Source of the DNA: Natronoglycomyces albus
GTDB taxonomy: Bacteria; Actinomycetota; Actinomycetes; Mycobacteriales; Micromonosporaceae
DNA length: 64,000 bases
Assembly: GCF_016925535.1 (NCBI RefSeq)
Contig: NZ_CP070496.1
Coordinates: 992,001-1,056,000 of the forward strand
Direction: 5' to 3'
Shown here: piece after piece, positions 1-12,347 of the stretch
Position numbering within the stretch: position 1 is the first letter of the stretch
Layout of the letters: the number at the start of each line of letters is the position of its first letter
The notes under the pieces: model-generated
The model's database searches: none
Told to the model about the DNA's origin: nothing
Seen by the model: the letters and a program-made list of their open reading frames with translations, nothing else
Position numbers and translations under genes: made by a program

Positions 1-1
1 C

Positions 2-3492
<3,491 letters not shown>

Positions 3493-3536
3493 CCGCGCCG
3501 GTTTTCAACTTGGAGGGCACTGACGTCCTCGTATAG

Positions 3537-3588
3537 CCAACCGTGGGAGTGGGGCCGACCAGAAGGTCGGCCCCACTCCCACGGTTGG
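3537..3588 (+). terminator. 24-bp perfect hairpin after thiC
   Basis: The two 24-bp arms 3537-3560 and 3565-3588 are exact reverse complements around an AGAA loop, 45 bp after the thiC stop. GC-rich, with no U-tract, so it is a termination or mRNA-end-protection hairpin of the kind common in actinobacteria rather than a textbook intrinsic terminator. Confidence 0.75.
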
Positions 3589-3591
3589 TAG

Positions 3592-3622
3592 GTCGCGTGG
3601 CTACGAAGCGGAGCCACGCGAC
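3592..3622. repeat. Second hairpin downstream of thiC
   Basis: 11-bp arms GTCGCGTGGCT (3592-3602) and AGCCACGCGAC (3612-3622) with a 9-nt loop, 3 bp beyond the thiC terminator. Tandem hairpins suggest reinforced termination before the surface-protein gene. The rest of 3623-3805 holds no gene and presumably carries its promoter. Confidence 0.5.
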
Positions 3623-3805
3623 GGGCCACGCCACGTGAATGCTCTGGTAGGAGCTTTGCGGCGTGATGCCGAAATGTTATGCAACTTTATCGGTGTGTCG
3701 CCCGTGTTTAGAGTGCCTTAATCTTTCATGTCAGGAACTGTGATTCACCGGTGCCCGTTGTTGAGTCAACCATGTTCCTTGATATCCCCAAACAGACGGA
3801 GAGAA

Positions 3806-5278
3806 ATGAAACGCCCTCTCAAGAAATTCGTCGCTGTCGTGGCAGCAGTGGCGATCGGCCTATCAGGAGCGCTACTAGCCGCTTCGCCCGCCCAGGCGCA
3901 CGGTGGCCCCAGCGAAACGAAACAAGGAGGTGGCCCCACTCCCGGCTTCAGCAGCGAATTCGACTGCGTCGATGGAAAGTGGGTCATCACCTGGACGTTG
4001 TCCGCCCGGGACGACACGAAGCGAAAAGTCTCCGAAATACGGATGCAAAAGCCAGGCCAAGGCCAAGGCGGCAACCCGTGGAACAGCGTCGAACTCGACG
4101 GTGACCTGCGCGTCGATGAGATCCTGCAGCAAGGCTCCCAGACCTACCCGTCGGAACTGTCGGGCACCTATGTCCTCGACGGTGACTTCTCGGGCATGGT
4201 GAAACTACAGGTCCGCACCGACTGGTGGCATCAGCACCGCGGATGGAGGACCGGAGGGATCTCGCCAGACAACTCGGTGAAGATCAGCGGCGAATGCAAG
4301 GCCGACGAGACTGGTGAATCTCAACCGTGGTCCTACGCCAAGTCCACGTGTGAATTCATCAAGGTGAAGGTGGCCAACGGCCCTCGCGCCACCGCCAACA
4401 GCTCCTTCGAGCTGCGCGTCGACGGAGAAACCCGCCAATCCGGAGAGCTGACGCCCGGTGAATGGGAGTACTTCAAGTTCTACGAGGGCGAGGCGGTCGA
4501 GGTCTACTTCGACGGCGAGCTCTACGACAGCTACGAATGGAACCCCGAAGCCTGGTGCTTCCCCGGTGACTACGAAGTGACCTCGGGTTGCTTTAACTGG
4601 ATTGCCAACCTGTGGGTGCCCGAATACGGAGAGACCACGACCTGGACGTTCACTGACAACACCGGTGCCTCCACCGAAGTCACCCTCAGCCCCGGCGAGG
4701 AATTCTACGACGAGGTCCTAGCTGTTGCCGGCGACAACCCCTCTTTGACGGTCACCCAAGACCCCAACGGGGAAACGGCCACCTACGAATACGACCAGCC
4801 CGCCGACTGCTTCAAGGAAGCGGAGTTCGAACTGGTCGAGGGAGCCAACTGTGAGGGCGTGTTCTTCTACGCCCACAACTCCTCGCAAGACGGTGTTGAC
4901 TTGAACTTCGAGTTCGTGCCCAGCGCTGGCGAAGCCAAGACTGTCGTTTTGGCCGCGGGTGAGTACCGGGACGCCGAGGACCCGATTACCTTCACCGCTG
5001 ACGCCGACGGTTTCACCGTTGACCTCACTGTCACTCCGGTCGAGGGCGAGTTCGAAGACGGACCCGTCACCTTCACCTCGGCGGCTTGGGCCTCCGACCA
5101 GAAGGGCTGCGCCGATGCGCCTGGCAAGGGCGATGGCGAGACCGACGACGCAAGTCGACTGCCCGTCACCGGCACCTCGATGATGATCGCCACCGGTAGC
5201 GCTGCGGCCCTACTGTTGGCGGGCGCGCTGCTGTTCTTGCTGATGCGCCGTCGTCACACCGCTCAAAACTGGGAGTAG
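3806..5278 (+). CDS. LPXTG-anchored surface protein with repeated beta-rich domains
   Basis: 490-residue secreted, sortase-anchored protein. The N-terminus has a Sec signal peptide (KRPLKKF, hydrophobic core, cut near PAQA/HGG). The C-terminus has LPVTG, a membrane-spanning segment and an MRRRH basic tail: a complete cell-wall sorting signal. Between them I count about three related blocks of 85-100 residues beginning near STCEFIKV, SGCFNWIAN and GANCEGVFF, each with a cysteine pair, an aromatic strand and an E/D-rich loop, as in repeated Ig-like adhesion modules. The chosen ATG follows CGGAGAG; the in-frame GTG/ATG codons upstream lack a ribosome site. Ligand unknown. The cognate sortase is not in the window. 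Confidence 0.85.
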   Translation: MKRPLKKFVAVVAAVAIGLSGALLAASPAQAHGGPSETKQGGGPTPGFSSEFDCVDGKWVITWTLSARDDTKRKVSEIRMQKPGQGQGGNPWNSVELDGDLRVDEILQQGSQTYPSELSGTYVLDGDFSGMVKLQVRTDWWHQHRGWRTGGISPDNSVKISGECKADETGESQPWSYAKSTCEFIKVKVANGPRATANSSFELRVDGETRQSGELTPGEWEYFKFYEGEAVEVYFDGELYDSYEWNPEAWCFPGDYEVTSGCFNWIANLWVPEYGETTTWTFTDNTGASTEVTLSPGEEFYDEVLAVAGDNPSLTVTQDPNGETATYEYDQPADCFKEAEFELVEGANCEGVFFYAHNSSQDGVDLNFEFVPSAGEAKTVVLAAGEYRDAEDPITFTADADGFTVDLTVTPVEGEFEDGPVTFTSAAWASDQKGCADAPGKGDGETDDASRLPVTGTSMMIATGSAAALLLAGALLFLLMRRRHTAQNWE

Positions 5279-5349
5279 TGCCCGCTGCCTCGGAACACCG
5301 ATAGCGCTCATGTGCGCGGTATCTGAGGCGCGAGGACGCTCTCAATGAG

Positions 5350-5391
5350 ATTCGGCCGGGCAGGGAGATCCTTTTCCCTGCCCGGCCGAAT
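5350..5391. terminator. Bidirectional hairpin between LPXTG gene and alkaline phosphatase
   Basis: 17-bp perfect arms at 5350-5366 and 5375-5391 with an 8-nt loop, lying between two convergent genes 71 and 34 bp away. It can serve both strands. Confidence 0.75.
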
Positions 5392-5425
5392 GTGTTCGCA
5401 CCGGTTTCCTGGCCGCGGGTGCGGC

Positions 5426-7384
5426 TTATGTGTCAGTGGCGTCGATACCCAGGGCGTCAATCATCAGGTGGAATACCTCGGTGTTGTCCAGGAACGAGTT
5501 GAACCTGGCCGACCCTGGACCCGAGGCGAAGAGCGGAACATCGTCGACCGTGTGCACGCAGTTGGTCTGGTTCAGCGGCAAGTTTCCCTGCTGCAATGGT
5601 GAGTCGGGGTCCCGCTCCGGGTTGGGAACGGCCACTCCATCCTCATCCAATAGCGCTGGCTGCTTGAAGCGGCCGTTGTGCTGAAAGTCGTCGGTGTGGT
5701 CTGGGTGGTTCGACCACCCATAGAATAGGGACACTTCAGGCTGAGGGTCGTCGGGGAAACCGTCTCCGTTGGTGTCGGCGTAGGTGGGAAACGAAGCGTT
5801 TCCGTACACGCCGTTGGCGTCCCGCTCACCACCGTCGTTAGCATCGTGGGTGCCGACAATACTCATTGAGTGATTGTGATCGGCTGTCACGATGATCAAC
5901 GTGTCGTCGCGGCCCTGCGCCCACTCTTTGGCCACTCCCAGCGCTTGATCGAATTCGATCGTGTCGTAGATGGCGCGCGGGCCATCCATGGGGTGCGACA
6001 TCTTGTCAATGGAGGCACCCTCCACCATGAGGAAGAATCCGTTTTCGTTGCGCTGCAACACCTCTAGGGCCGCCTCGGTCATCTCCTTGAGGTTGGGCTG
6101 GTCGGTCCACTCTCCCAGCACTTTCTCATCGACGGAGTGTTCGCGGTCCAGGTACACGTTCAAGTTGCCCGGATGGAAGGTGGCGAGTACCTTGTCTGGA
6201 CCCGTGGCGATCACGTCGGCCAGCTCCGAACGGGTCGAGGCATACGCGTAGCCCAGGTCTTCGAATTCGATGCGCAAGTCTCGATCGTCCTCGCGCCGCG
6301 ATCCCTCCTGCGACTGCGGCAACAGCGAGGCCATGCCGCCGCCCATGATGACGTCGGGAGCTTGCGTTTCGTTGAGCGCTTGGTCCATGATCTCCAGGTA
6401 CTCGGAGCGTCGACGGGTGTGAGCCCATACCGCCGCCGGGGTCGCGTCTTGAATCTCTGAGGTCGTCACCACTCCCACGGACATGCCACGGGTGCGCTTG
6501 AGCAGCTCGGCCATGGTCTCCACGCGCGGATGCGCGTTCGGGTCCTCTTCGGAGGACTCGTATACGCCCATGGCGTTGACCGAGGACTTGTGACCGCACA
6601 TGTAGGCCGACATCGAGTTGGCCGAGTCGGTGGCGAGGGCATCGGCTCCTGACGTCCCGACGAAACCCCGGTATTCCATTTGGTCCATATGTAGTAGGCC
6701 GTGATACTTGCCTTCGCTGATCCCCTTGGACAGGATGCGCGCGGCTGTGATTGGGGCCTGCCCCATGCCGTCGCCCAGGAAGAAGATGACGTTCTTCGCT
6801 CCGCCTGCTCCCGCGCCGTGGACGGTGTGCACGACACTTTCCTCCAACGTCTGGCCTCGGTGGGTGACGCGGACTTTCACTGTGTATTCCCCGGGGCTGG
6901 GGTAGGTGAGATTGCGGTATTCGATGATCATTTCGTCGCTGGCTCCGGCGGAGCGCTCTGGGGAGCTGGAGAGCACCGCGGCTGGAGCCAAGTCGGGTCC
7001 GGCGATGTCCAACTCGACGCGGGCGTTGATGGGGTTGACGCCTCGCACCTCGACCCGCAGATCGAACAGTGAACCGGCGCGGAATGTGGCCAGGTCGATG
7101 GGCAGGATCGTCACGCCGATGTCGCCGGAGCCATTGCGTCCACGCTGGGGCCGCCGGGGCTGGGGTTTCGTGCGTCCGGTGTTGGCGTGCGCCTCTTGGG
7201 AGCGAAAGTCGCCGCGACCACGGGGCTTGGTGGTCGCGTGGTGGGCCACCTCGGATGCGTTGTCTCTGGGCTGTGCGGCGGCGTAGCTGCCGCTTCCGAC
7301 GAAGACGGCGGAGGCGGCAGCAGTGGCGGTGCTGGCCTTGAGGAGGGTGCGGCGGTGGGTTCCGGTTCGGTTCTCGTCTGACAT
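5426..7384 (-). CDS. Tat-exported alkaline phosphatase with N-terminal Ig-like domain
   Basis: 652-residue secreted phosphomonoesterase of the PhoA superfamily. The N-terminus has a twin-arginine signal (HRRTLLKAS at 10-18, hydrophobic stretch, AAA cut region near 35). Residues about 88-190 form an extra beta-rich (Ig-like) domain. The catalytic domain follows: GDGMG metal ligand (D205), nucleophile Ser254 in TDSANS, and TADHNHS near 510 as a late metal-binding motif. Classical E. coli PhoA is about 200 residues shorter; the difference is the N-terminal module. The ATG at 7382-7384 follows GAGAGG. Likely phosphate-starvation induced, but I see no convincing Pho box in the upstream 220 bp. Confidence 0.92.
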   Translation of the reverse strand: MSDENRTGTHRRTLLKASTATAAASAVFVGSGSYAAAQPRDNASEVAHHATTKPRGRGDFRSQEAHANTGRTKPQPRRPQRGRNGSGDIGVTILPIDLATFRAGSLFDLRVEVRGVNPINARVELDIAGPDLAPAAVLSSSPERSAGASDEMIIEYRNLTYPSPGEYTVKVRVTHRGQTLEESVVHTVHGAGAGGAKNVIFFLGDGMGQAPITAARILSKGISEGKYHGLLHMDQMEYRGFVGTSGADALATDSANSMSAYMCGHKSSVNAMGVYESSEEDPNAHPRVETMAELLKRTRGMSVGVVTTSEIQDATPAAVWAHTRRRSEYLEIMDQALNETQAPDVIMGGGMASLLPQSQEGSRREDDRDLRIEFEDLGYAYASTRSELADVIATGPDKVLATFHPGNLNVYLDREHSVDEKVLGEWTDQPNLKEMTEAALEVLQRNENGFFLMVEGASIDKMSHPMDGPRAIYDTIEFDQALGVAKEWAQGRDDTLIIVTADHNHSMSIVGTHDANDGGERDANGVYGNASFPTYADTNGDGFPDDPQPEVSLFYGWSNHPDHTDDFQHNGRFKQPALLDEDGVAVPNPERDPDSPLQQGNLPLNQTNCVHTVDDVPLFASGPGSARFNSFLDNTEVFHLMIDALGIDATDT

Positions 7385-7605
7385 GCGGGGCCTCTCAAAT
7401 CGGGATCGTGGGGGAGGGCGTTCGAGGGTCCGGTCGCGTGTTCAAGGTGGGGCTATCGGGAGCCAACACGTGGTCTATGCGGCCGGAGTTCTCACTGTGA
7501 ACGATCCGATTAACTGATGCGCATACGAGAGCTAAATTCTGGGTGACGGGGTTTAGTTCGCGGGGCGCACTTTGCCAGAGGAATTGGACGGGGTGAATTG
7601 GGATC

Positions 7606-7649
7606 GCTGTGGTGGGCGTGCGTTGAGCTCAACGCACGCCCACCACAGC
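7606..7649. terminator. 44-bp perfect palindrome
   Basis: Bases 7606-7627 and 7628-7649 are exact reverse complements with no spacer (central GAGCTC). It lies between the alkaline phosphatase promoter side and the end of the leftward Tat-signal ORF. It probably acts as the transcription end for the leftward ORF and insulates the phosphatase promoter. No U-tract on either side. Confidence 0.6.
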
Positions 7650-7773
7650 CCCATGCCTATGGCGCGTTGTTGTGCCACTTATGCCAAGGAGCTGGTTAGC
7701 CGCAAGAGGGTAGTAGGAAAACGCTACGCAGGTAAGCCGTTGAGAGAAGAAGACGCTTGCTCGGAATGCCTTC

Positions 7774-8079
7774 TTATGTATGGTCCCAGGCCTGGCCCCC
7801 TGGCCGAGGAACGATGCGGGAGGGCCCGAAGTCACAGCAGTGCCGGTGGTCGGCCGGAGAGTCCGAACGCGAGTGGCCAGCCTTGTGTATATGCCCAGGA
7901 GAGCTCCTACGCGCAGGCTCTTGCGGGTTTTTCGTCGAGGCTGCGGCGGCTTCGCCGCCGAGACCGATGGCGGCAATGGCCGAGGCGGCCATGGCTACTG
8001 TGGCGGTGCGGGTGGACTTGAAGAGTGAACGGCGGGTCGCGCCAGAGGTCTTTGCTTGCGCGATGCTGTCGTCAGACAT
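7774..8079 (-). CDS. Short ORF with Tat signal peptide, likely remnant
   Basis: 101-residue ORF beginning with an ATG behind GTGAGGT. Residues about 15-48 form a convincing twin-arginine signal (TRRSLFKS, alanine-rich core, GGEAAAA cut region) that resembles the start of the alkaline phosphatase next door (both open MSD and carry RR-x-L-x-K). After residue 50 the sequence becomes a His/Pro/Arg-rich tail without recognisable fold and stops at 7774. Best reading: the 5' end of a former Tat substrate, possibly a phosphatase paralogue, whose body has been lost. A genuine tiny secreted protein is possible. The stretch 7650-7773 holds nothing I can assign. Confidence 0.5.
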   Translation of the reverse strand: MSDDSIAQAKTSGATRRSLFKSTRTATVAMAASAIAAIGLGGEAAAASTKNPQEPARRSSPGHIHKAGHSRSDSPADHRHCCDFGPSRIVPRPGGQAWDHT

Positions 8080-8099
8080 TCAGTACCTCACATGAGTCA

Positions 8100-8544
8100 A
8101 GGGTCACAGGTCCGTATTAGCCAGGTCCGCGCAGTGACGCATGCGGGCCGAGAACATACAAACAATCACAGGCTAGCGCCTATGCGCCAGCTGGCGGCTC
8201 GCACAGTCAGCCGGGCAGCCACCGCAGTGGCCTGAATCGCCAGGCGAGATAGCTCACGCCACACCCGGGCATCCGGATTAGTCCGCCCAGGAAGCGCCAC
8301 GTACACTTGGTAGCTGTTGTGCGAGTAGTTCCGTGCGCCGAACCTGCAGGTTCAGCGCCACTACTGTCCAGCGAATGTCGCCTCTTGGCTCCGGTCATCG
8401 CACAATGACCGTCGTTCGAAGAAGTCTGACCACCTGTTTTTGCTTGCAAGTGGGATGGACCAGAGGTGAGCATTCAGGCGGCTCCGCAGGTAAATCGCCA
8501 TGCGGGGTTCGTTACCACACCCATAACGAGAGCAAGGTAAAACT
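8100..8544. other. Gene-free leader and promoter region of rplM-rpsI
   Basis: 445 bp with no supportable ORF. It should contain the ribosomal-protein promoter and 5' leader. TACACT at about 8302-8307 could be a -10 box, but no good -35 pairs with it. The inverted AACCTGCAGGTT at about 8341-8352 is a perfect 12-bp palindrome inside the presumed leader. No known ribosomal leader motif is recognised. Confidence 0.35.
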
Positions 8545-8988
8545 GTGCGCACGTTTACGCCGAAGCCGGGCGATATAGACCCGCAATGGCACGTGATCGA
8601 CGCAGCCGACGTGGTGTTGGGTCGGCTCGCCACTCACGCTGCTCAGCTCATTCGCGGCAAACACAAGCCCACCTTCGCGCCGAACACCGACGGCGGTGAC
8701 TACGTCATCGTCATCAACGCGGAAAAGGTGCACCTGACCGGTAAGAAACTGGAGCAAAAGCGGGCCTACCGCCACTCCGGCTACCCCGGTGGTCTGCGTT
8801 CCCTCAGCTACGGAGAACTCATGGACCGCGCCCCGGACAAGGTCGTGGAGAAGGCCATCCGAGGCATGCTGCCGAAGAACAAACTCGGCCGTCAAATGTT
8901 CAGCAAGCTGAAGGTCTACGCCGGGCCTAGCCACCCGCACGCCGCCCAGCAGCCGAAGCCATACGAGATCAAGAAGATCGCGCAGTAG
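8545..8988 (+). CDS. rplM: 50S ribosomal protein L13
   Basis: 147 residues starting on GTG behind AGCAAGG. Diagnostic L13 features: [37 protein letters not shown], the [10 protein letters not shown] loop, the [11 protein letters not shown] motif and the closing [11 protein letters not shown]. Binds 23S rRNA early in assembly of the large subunit. Pairs with rpsI 30 bp downstream, the universal rplM-rpsI operon. Confidence 0.97.
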   Translation: MRTFTPKPGDIDPQWHVIDAADVVLGRLATHAAQLIRGKHKPTFAPNTDGGDYVIVINAEKVHLTGKKLEQKRAYRHSGYPGGLRSLSYGELMDRAPDKVVEKAIRGMLPKNKLGRQMFSKLKVYAGPSHPHAAQQPKPYEIKKIAQ

Positions 8989-9018
8989 GCGCGGGCGGAA
9001 ATAGGAGCTAACTAACTT

Positions 9019-9504
9019 ATGAGCGAAGTGACTCAGACACCAGCAGAAACCCCGGCCGAGGTCCCCGCGGACGTCGCAGCCGCGCCTGTGGTGCCCTCTG
9101 TTCCGGCCGTCCCGGTCGACCGCGCGATCCAGACGGTAGGTCGCCGCAAGCGCGCCATCGTCCGCGCCCGATTGGTTCCCGGCTCGGGAAAGTTCGTCCT
9201 CAACGGTCGTACCCTGGAGGAATACTTCCCCTCCAAGGTTCACCAGCAGACGGTCGCCGAGCCGTTGGTCACCGTAGAGATGACCGACAGCTTTGACATC
9301 ATCGCCAACCTCAAGGGCGGCGGAGCCACCGGTCAAGCTGGCGCGCTGCGCCTGGCTATCGCCCGGGCATTGATTGAGGTTGACCTCAACACCCGTCCGG
9401 CCCTCAAAGACGCCGGATTCCTGCGCCGTGACGACCGTGTCAAGGAAAGCAAGAAGTACGGTCTCAAGAAGGCCCGTAAGGCATCGCAGTACTCGAAGCG
9501 CTAA
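9019..9504 (+). CDS. rpsI: 30S ribosomal protein S9
   Basis: 161 residues. Residues 1-40 form a Pro/Ala/Val/Glu-rich extension seen in many actinobacterial S9 proteins. The conserved body starts at [14 protein letters not shown] and continues with [43 protein letters not shown] and ends in the invariant QYSKR, whose terminal Arg reaches the P-site tRNA. ATG behind AGGAG. Followed by an intrinsic terminator. Confidence 0.97.
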   Translation: MSEVTQTPAETPAEVPADVAAAPVVPSVPAVPVDRAIQTVGRRKRAIVRARLVPGSGKFVLNGRTLEEYFPSKVHQQTVAEPLVTVEMTDSFDIIANLKGGGATGQAGALRLAIARALIEVDLNTRPALKDAGFLRRDDRVKESKKYGLKKARKASQYSKR

Positions 9505-9606
9505 TCGTGCTTCCGGGTTCATTCGGCTGCGCGCCTGGTGCGTTTGGCTAGCCCACGGAGGAATCCGTGGGACGGCCCCAAGCAGTTGAATGAGCCTCAA
9601 TCGTTG

Positions 9607-9650
9607 GGGGCTGCCAGGAGGGACAACCCCTCCCGGCAGCCCCTTTCTTT
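9607..9650 (+). terminator. Rho-independent terminator of rplM-rpsI
   Basis: 15-bp arms at 9607-9621 and 9629-9643 with one A/C mismatch, followed by TTTCTTT. A smaller hairpin (CCCACGG/CCGTGGG, 9552-9571) lies upstream. Confidence 0.8.
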
Positions 9651-9767
9651 GTTCACGAGCGCGCTTGTCTGTGCCAACCAGCCAACGAAGCTGCGAGGAC
9701 CGACGGACGAGGCCACCGTGCGAGCGCCGACCGGCCCCGCACGCAACGCAAAAAGGGGTAACTGGGG

Positions 9768-11108
9768 ATGTCGCGACTGTTTGGAACCGATGGAGTACGC
9801 GGGAGAGCTAACGCCGACCTCACTCCCGAACTGGCCATGGCACTGTCGGCCGCCGCCGTCGCCGTCCTCGCCCAAGCTGGCGGACCACGCCCGCGCGTGG
9901 TCGTCGGCCGTGACCCCCGAGCCAGCGGCGAGATGCTAGAGGCCGCAGTCTGTGCGGGCCTAGCGGGAGCGGGTGCGGATGTCACCGTGCTCGGCGTCGT
10001 CCCCACCCCGGCCGTCGCACACTTGACCAAAGCCTCCGGCGCGAGCTTCGGCGTCATGATCTCCGCCAGCCACAACCCGATGCCCGACAACGGCATCAAG
10101 TTCTTCGCCGCCGGGGGCCGCAAACTCCCCGACGCGGTCGAGGACGCCATCGAAGCGGTCATCGGTGCCGACCCCACCCGCGCCCAAGGGTCCGATGTCG
10201 GCCGTATCCTCACCGACCACTCCGGCACAGAACAGTACGTGTCCCACCTGGTCGCGGCGACGAACACTCGCCTGGAGGGCCTGAAGGTCGTCGTAGACAC
10301 CGCCAATGGGGCAGCCTGGGAAGCCGCGCCCGAAGCACTACGCCGCGCCGGAGCCGAGGTCATAGCGATTCACCATGAGCCCGACGGCCTCAACATCAAC
10401 GACAACTGCGGCTCAACCCATATGGAGAGCCTGCGCCAGAGTGTCCTGGCCACCGGTGCTGACGCCGGGATCGGCCTCGACGGCGATGCCGACCGCTGCC
10501 TAGCCGTAGACGCGCAAGGCAACTTCGTCGACGGCGACGCGATCATGGTGATCCTCGCGCTGGCCATGCAGGAAGCGGGCGTGTTGCACCGTTCGACCTT
10601 GGTCACGACCGTCATGAGCAACCTCGGGCTGCACCGGGCCATGCGCAAGGCCGGCATCAGCGTCGAGACCACCTCCGTGGGCGATCGCTATGTACTGGAA
10701 CGACTCGTCTCCGGAGAATTCTCCCTAGGCGGGGAACAGAGCGGGCACCTCGTCCTACCCGCCCACGCCACTACCGGCGATGGCACATTGACCGCGTTGC
10801 TGCTGTTGGCACGCATGGCGCAAACCAAGCAACCGCTGGGCGAACTCGCCTCCGCCTTCATCGCCGCCCCCCAAGTCTTGATCAATGTCAAGGTGGCCGA
10901 TAAAACCATCATCTCCTCCCCGTCGGTGCGCGCTGCGGTCACCGAATGGGAGGACAAGCTCGGCTCAGAGGGCCGGGTACTGCTACGTCCCTCCGGAACC
11001 GAACCGCTCGTGCGAGTGATGGTGGAGGCCACCGAAGCTGACCGGGCCCAAGAGATCGCCACCGACTTGGTGTCGGTCGTGGAGAAGGCCGCGCACGGGC
11101 CCGCATAG
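9768..11108 (+). CDS. glmM: Phosphoglucosamine mutase GlmM
   Basis: Interconverts glucosamine-6-P and glucosamine-1-P, feeding GlmU (at 16.5 kb) for UDP-GlcNAc, the precursor of peptidoglycan and surface glycans. 446 residues. The N-terminus is FGTDGVRG; the phosphoserine loop is ISASHNP with Ser101; metal-binding DGDADR occurs at 238-243; the sugar loop GGEQSGH and the C-terminal phosphate site [12 protein letters not shown] are intact. ATG behind AAAGGGG. A 9-bp-arm hairpin (11110-11118 with 11150-11158) follows. Confidence 0.97.
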   Translation: MSRLFGTDGVRGRANADLTPELAMALSAAAVAVLAQAGGPRPRVVVGRDPRASGEMLEAAVCAGLAGAGADVTVLGVVPTPAVAHLTKASGASFGVMISASHNPMPDNGIKFFAAGGRKLPDAVEDAIEAVIGADPTRAQGSDVGRILTDHSGTEQYVSHLVAATNTRLEGLKVVVDTANGAAWEAAPEALRRAGAEVIAIHHEPDGLNINDNCGSTHMESLRQSVLATGADAGIGLDGDADRCLAVDAQGNFVDGDAIMVILALAMQEAGVLHRSTLVTTVMSNLGLHRAMRKAGISVETTSVGDRYVLERLVSGEFSLGGEQSGHLVLPAHATTGDGTLTALLLLARMAQTKQPLGELASAFIAAPQVLINVKVADKTIISSPSVRAAVTEWEDKLGSEGRVLLRPSGTEPLVRVMVEATEADRAQEIATDLVSVVEKAAHGPA

Positions 11109-11109
11109 C

Positions 11110-11158
11110 CTCTTGATCACAATGCGCCAGACAGGTTGACGCCAAGGGCGATCAAGAG
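11110..11158 (+). terminator. Inverted repeat after glmM
   Basis: CTCTTGATC (11110-11118) and GATCAAGAG (11150-11158) enclose 31 nt right after the glmM stop. Plausible termination hairpin, without a U-tract. Confidence 0.4.
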
Positions 11159-11251
11159 AGCACAAATGCACGTAGTGCCTCGTCAACGACGGTGAACCCG
11201 GCGCTGGCCAGCCAGGAAGTCGCTGGCGTCGGTAGGTTAGTCTCGTTAGCT

Positions 11252-12322
11252 ATGGATACCACGATAGTTGTTCTTGTTCTCTTGCTCGGAGTCTTGCTGA
11301 TCCTGGGGCTTGTGTTCCTGGGTTCGCATAACCGACTGGTGCGACTTCGCAACTTGGCTCAAGAATCCTGGGCGCAGATCGATGTGGAGCTTCAGCGTCG
11401 CTATGACTTGCTGGAAAACATGATGCACGTTGTGCAGCAGGCCGCCGGAGCCGAGAATGCGACCCTCGTCCAAGTCGCGCAGGCCCGCGCGGCCGCGGTG
11501 CAGGCGCGCAGCAACCCGCAGGTTGGACATGGGGGACAGGGCGCCGCTGAGGGACAACTCTCGGGCGCTATTCGTGGCATGATCATGATGCAGGAGCAAT
11601 ACCCGCAACTGAAGAGCAATCAGAACTTTCTGCAGGCGCAGAAGGAGATTGTGGAGACGGAGAACCGTATCGCCGCTCCGCGCCGTTTCTACAATGCCAA
11701 TGTGCGTGAGTACAACACTGCGCTTCAGGTCTTTCCGGGCAACATCGCTTCCAAGTTTGGCAATTTCCACCCTGAGGAATACTTTGAGCTGGAAGATCAG
11801 CAGGCTCGCTCGGCTCCAAAGCTGAACAACACTCCCTCACCGAACTTCATGCAGCAGGCCCCCGCGCCTGCCTCGCCTGCCCCCGGCCAGGTGCCCGGAT
11901 ATCAGCCGCCGCAGCTGGGGCAGCAAAGCGCCCCGTACCAGCAGTACCCTGGGCAACCCCAGCCTGGCCAACCCCAGCCCGGTTACGGCCAGCACCCCGG
12001 TCAGAGTGCTCCCAGTGGGCTCCCGCCTGCCGCCGGGCAGCCGCAACAGCCGCCACAAGGAGGCGCGCCGGGTATGGGGATGATGGGACACGTGCACGCC
12101 CACCCGCAAGATTCAAACGCCAACCCGCAACAGGCGGGATACCCGGGTGGCCCTTCCCAGCCGTCTGGTTACGGACAGCCGCAGGGCTATTCGCAACCCC
12201 CGCAGGGACAACCGCAACAGCCGCCGCAGGGCTATTCGCAACCCCCGCAGGGCTATTCACAGCCCCCCGCCGGTTACCAACCCCCGAACGGTTACAGCCA
12301 ACCGGGCGATTCACAGCAGTAA
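11252..12322 (+). CDS. LemA family membrane protein with Pro/Gln/Gly-rich tail
   Basis: 356 residues. A single N-terminal transmembrane helix (about 5-25), then the LemA helical domain (LVRLRNLAQESWAQIDVELQRR..., VQQAAG, SGAIRGMIMM, LQAQKEIVETENRIAAPRRFYNANVREYN, FPGNIASKFGNF). LemA proteins are membrane-associated coiled-coil proteins whose biochemical role is unsettled. From about residue 210 the chain turns into a Pro/Gln/Gly/Tyr-rich low-complexity tail (GYSQPPQG-type units), absent from compact LemA homologues and presumably cytoplasmic. I start at the ATG at 11252; the GTG at 11192 would add 20 residues before the membrane helix. The DUF3137-like gene follows 25 bp later. Confidence 0.85.
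   Translation: MDTTIVVLVLLLGVLLILGLVFLGSHNRLVRLRNLAQESWAQIDVELQRRYDLLENMMHVVQQAAGAENATLVQVAQARAAAVQARSNPQVGHGGQGAAEGQLSGAIRGMIMMQEQYPQLKSNQNFLQAQKEIVETENRIAAPRRFYNANVREYNTALQVFPGNIASKFGNFHPEEYFELEDQQARSAPKLNNTPSPNFMQQAPAPASPAPGQVPGYQPPQLGQQSAPYQQYPGQPQPGQPQPGYGQHPGQSAPSGLPPAAGQPQQPPQGGAPGMGMMGHVHAHPQDSNANPQQAGYPGGPSQPSGYGQPQGYSQPPQGQPQQPPQGYSQPPQGYSQPPAGYQPPNGYSQPGDSQQ
12179..12252 (+). repeat. Direct repeat inside the lemA tail
   Basis: A 29-bp stretch at 12179-12207 recurs exactly at 12224-12252 (45-bp, 15-codon period), followed by a diverged third copy. It encodes the PQGYSQPPQG units. Confidence 0.75.
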
Positions 12323-12347
12323 TAACCCCTTTTCAAAGTAAAGCAGC

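Noticed and set aside
8512-9600. 362-codon leftward ORF opposite rplM-rpsI
   Set aside because: Covers two ribosomal-protein genes on the other strand; no motif.
12179-12252. CRISPR-like repeats
   Set aside because: Repeats lie in frame in the lemA coding tail and encode a peptide repeat, with no spacers of constant length.
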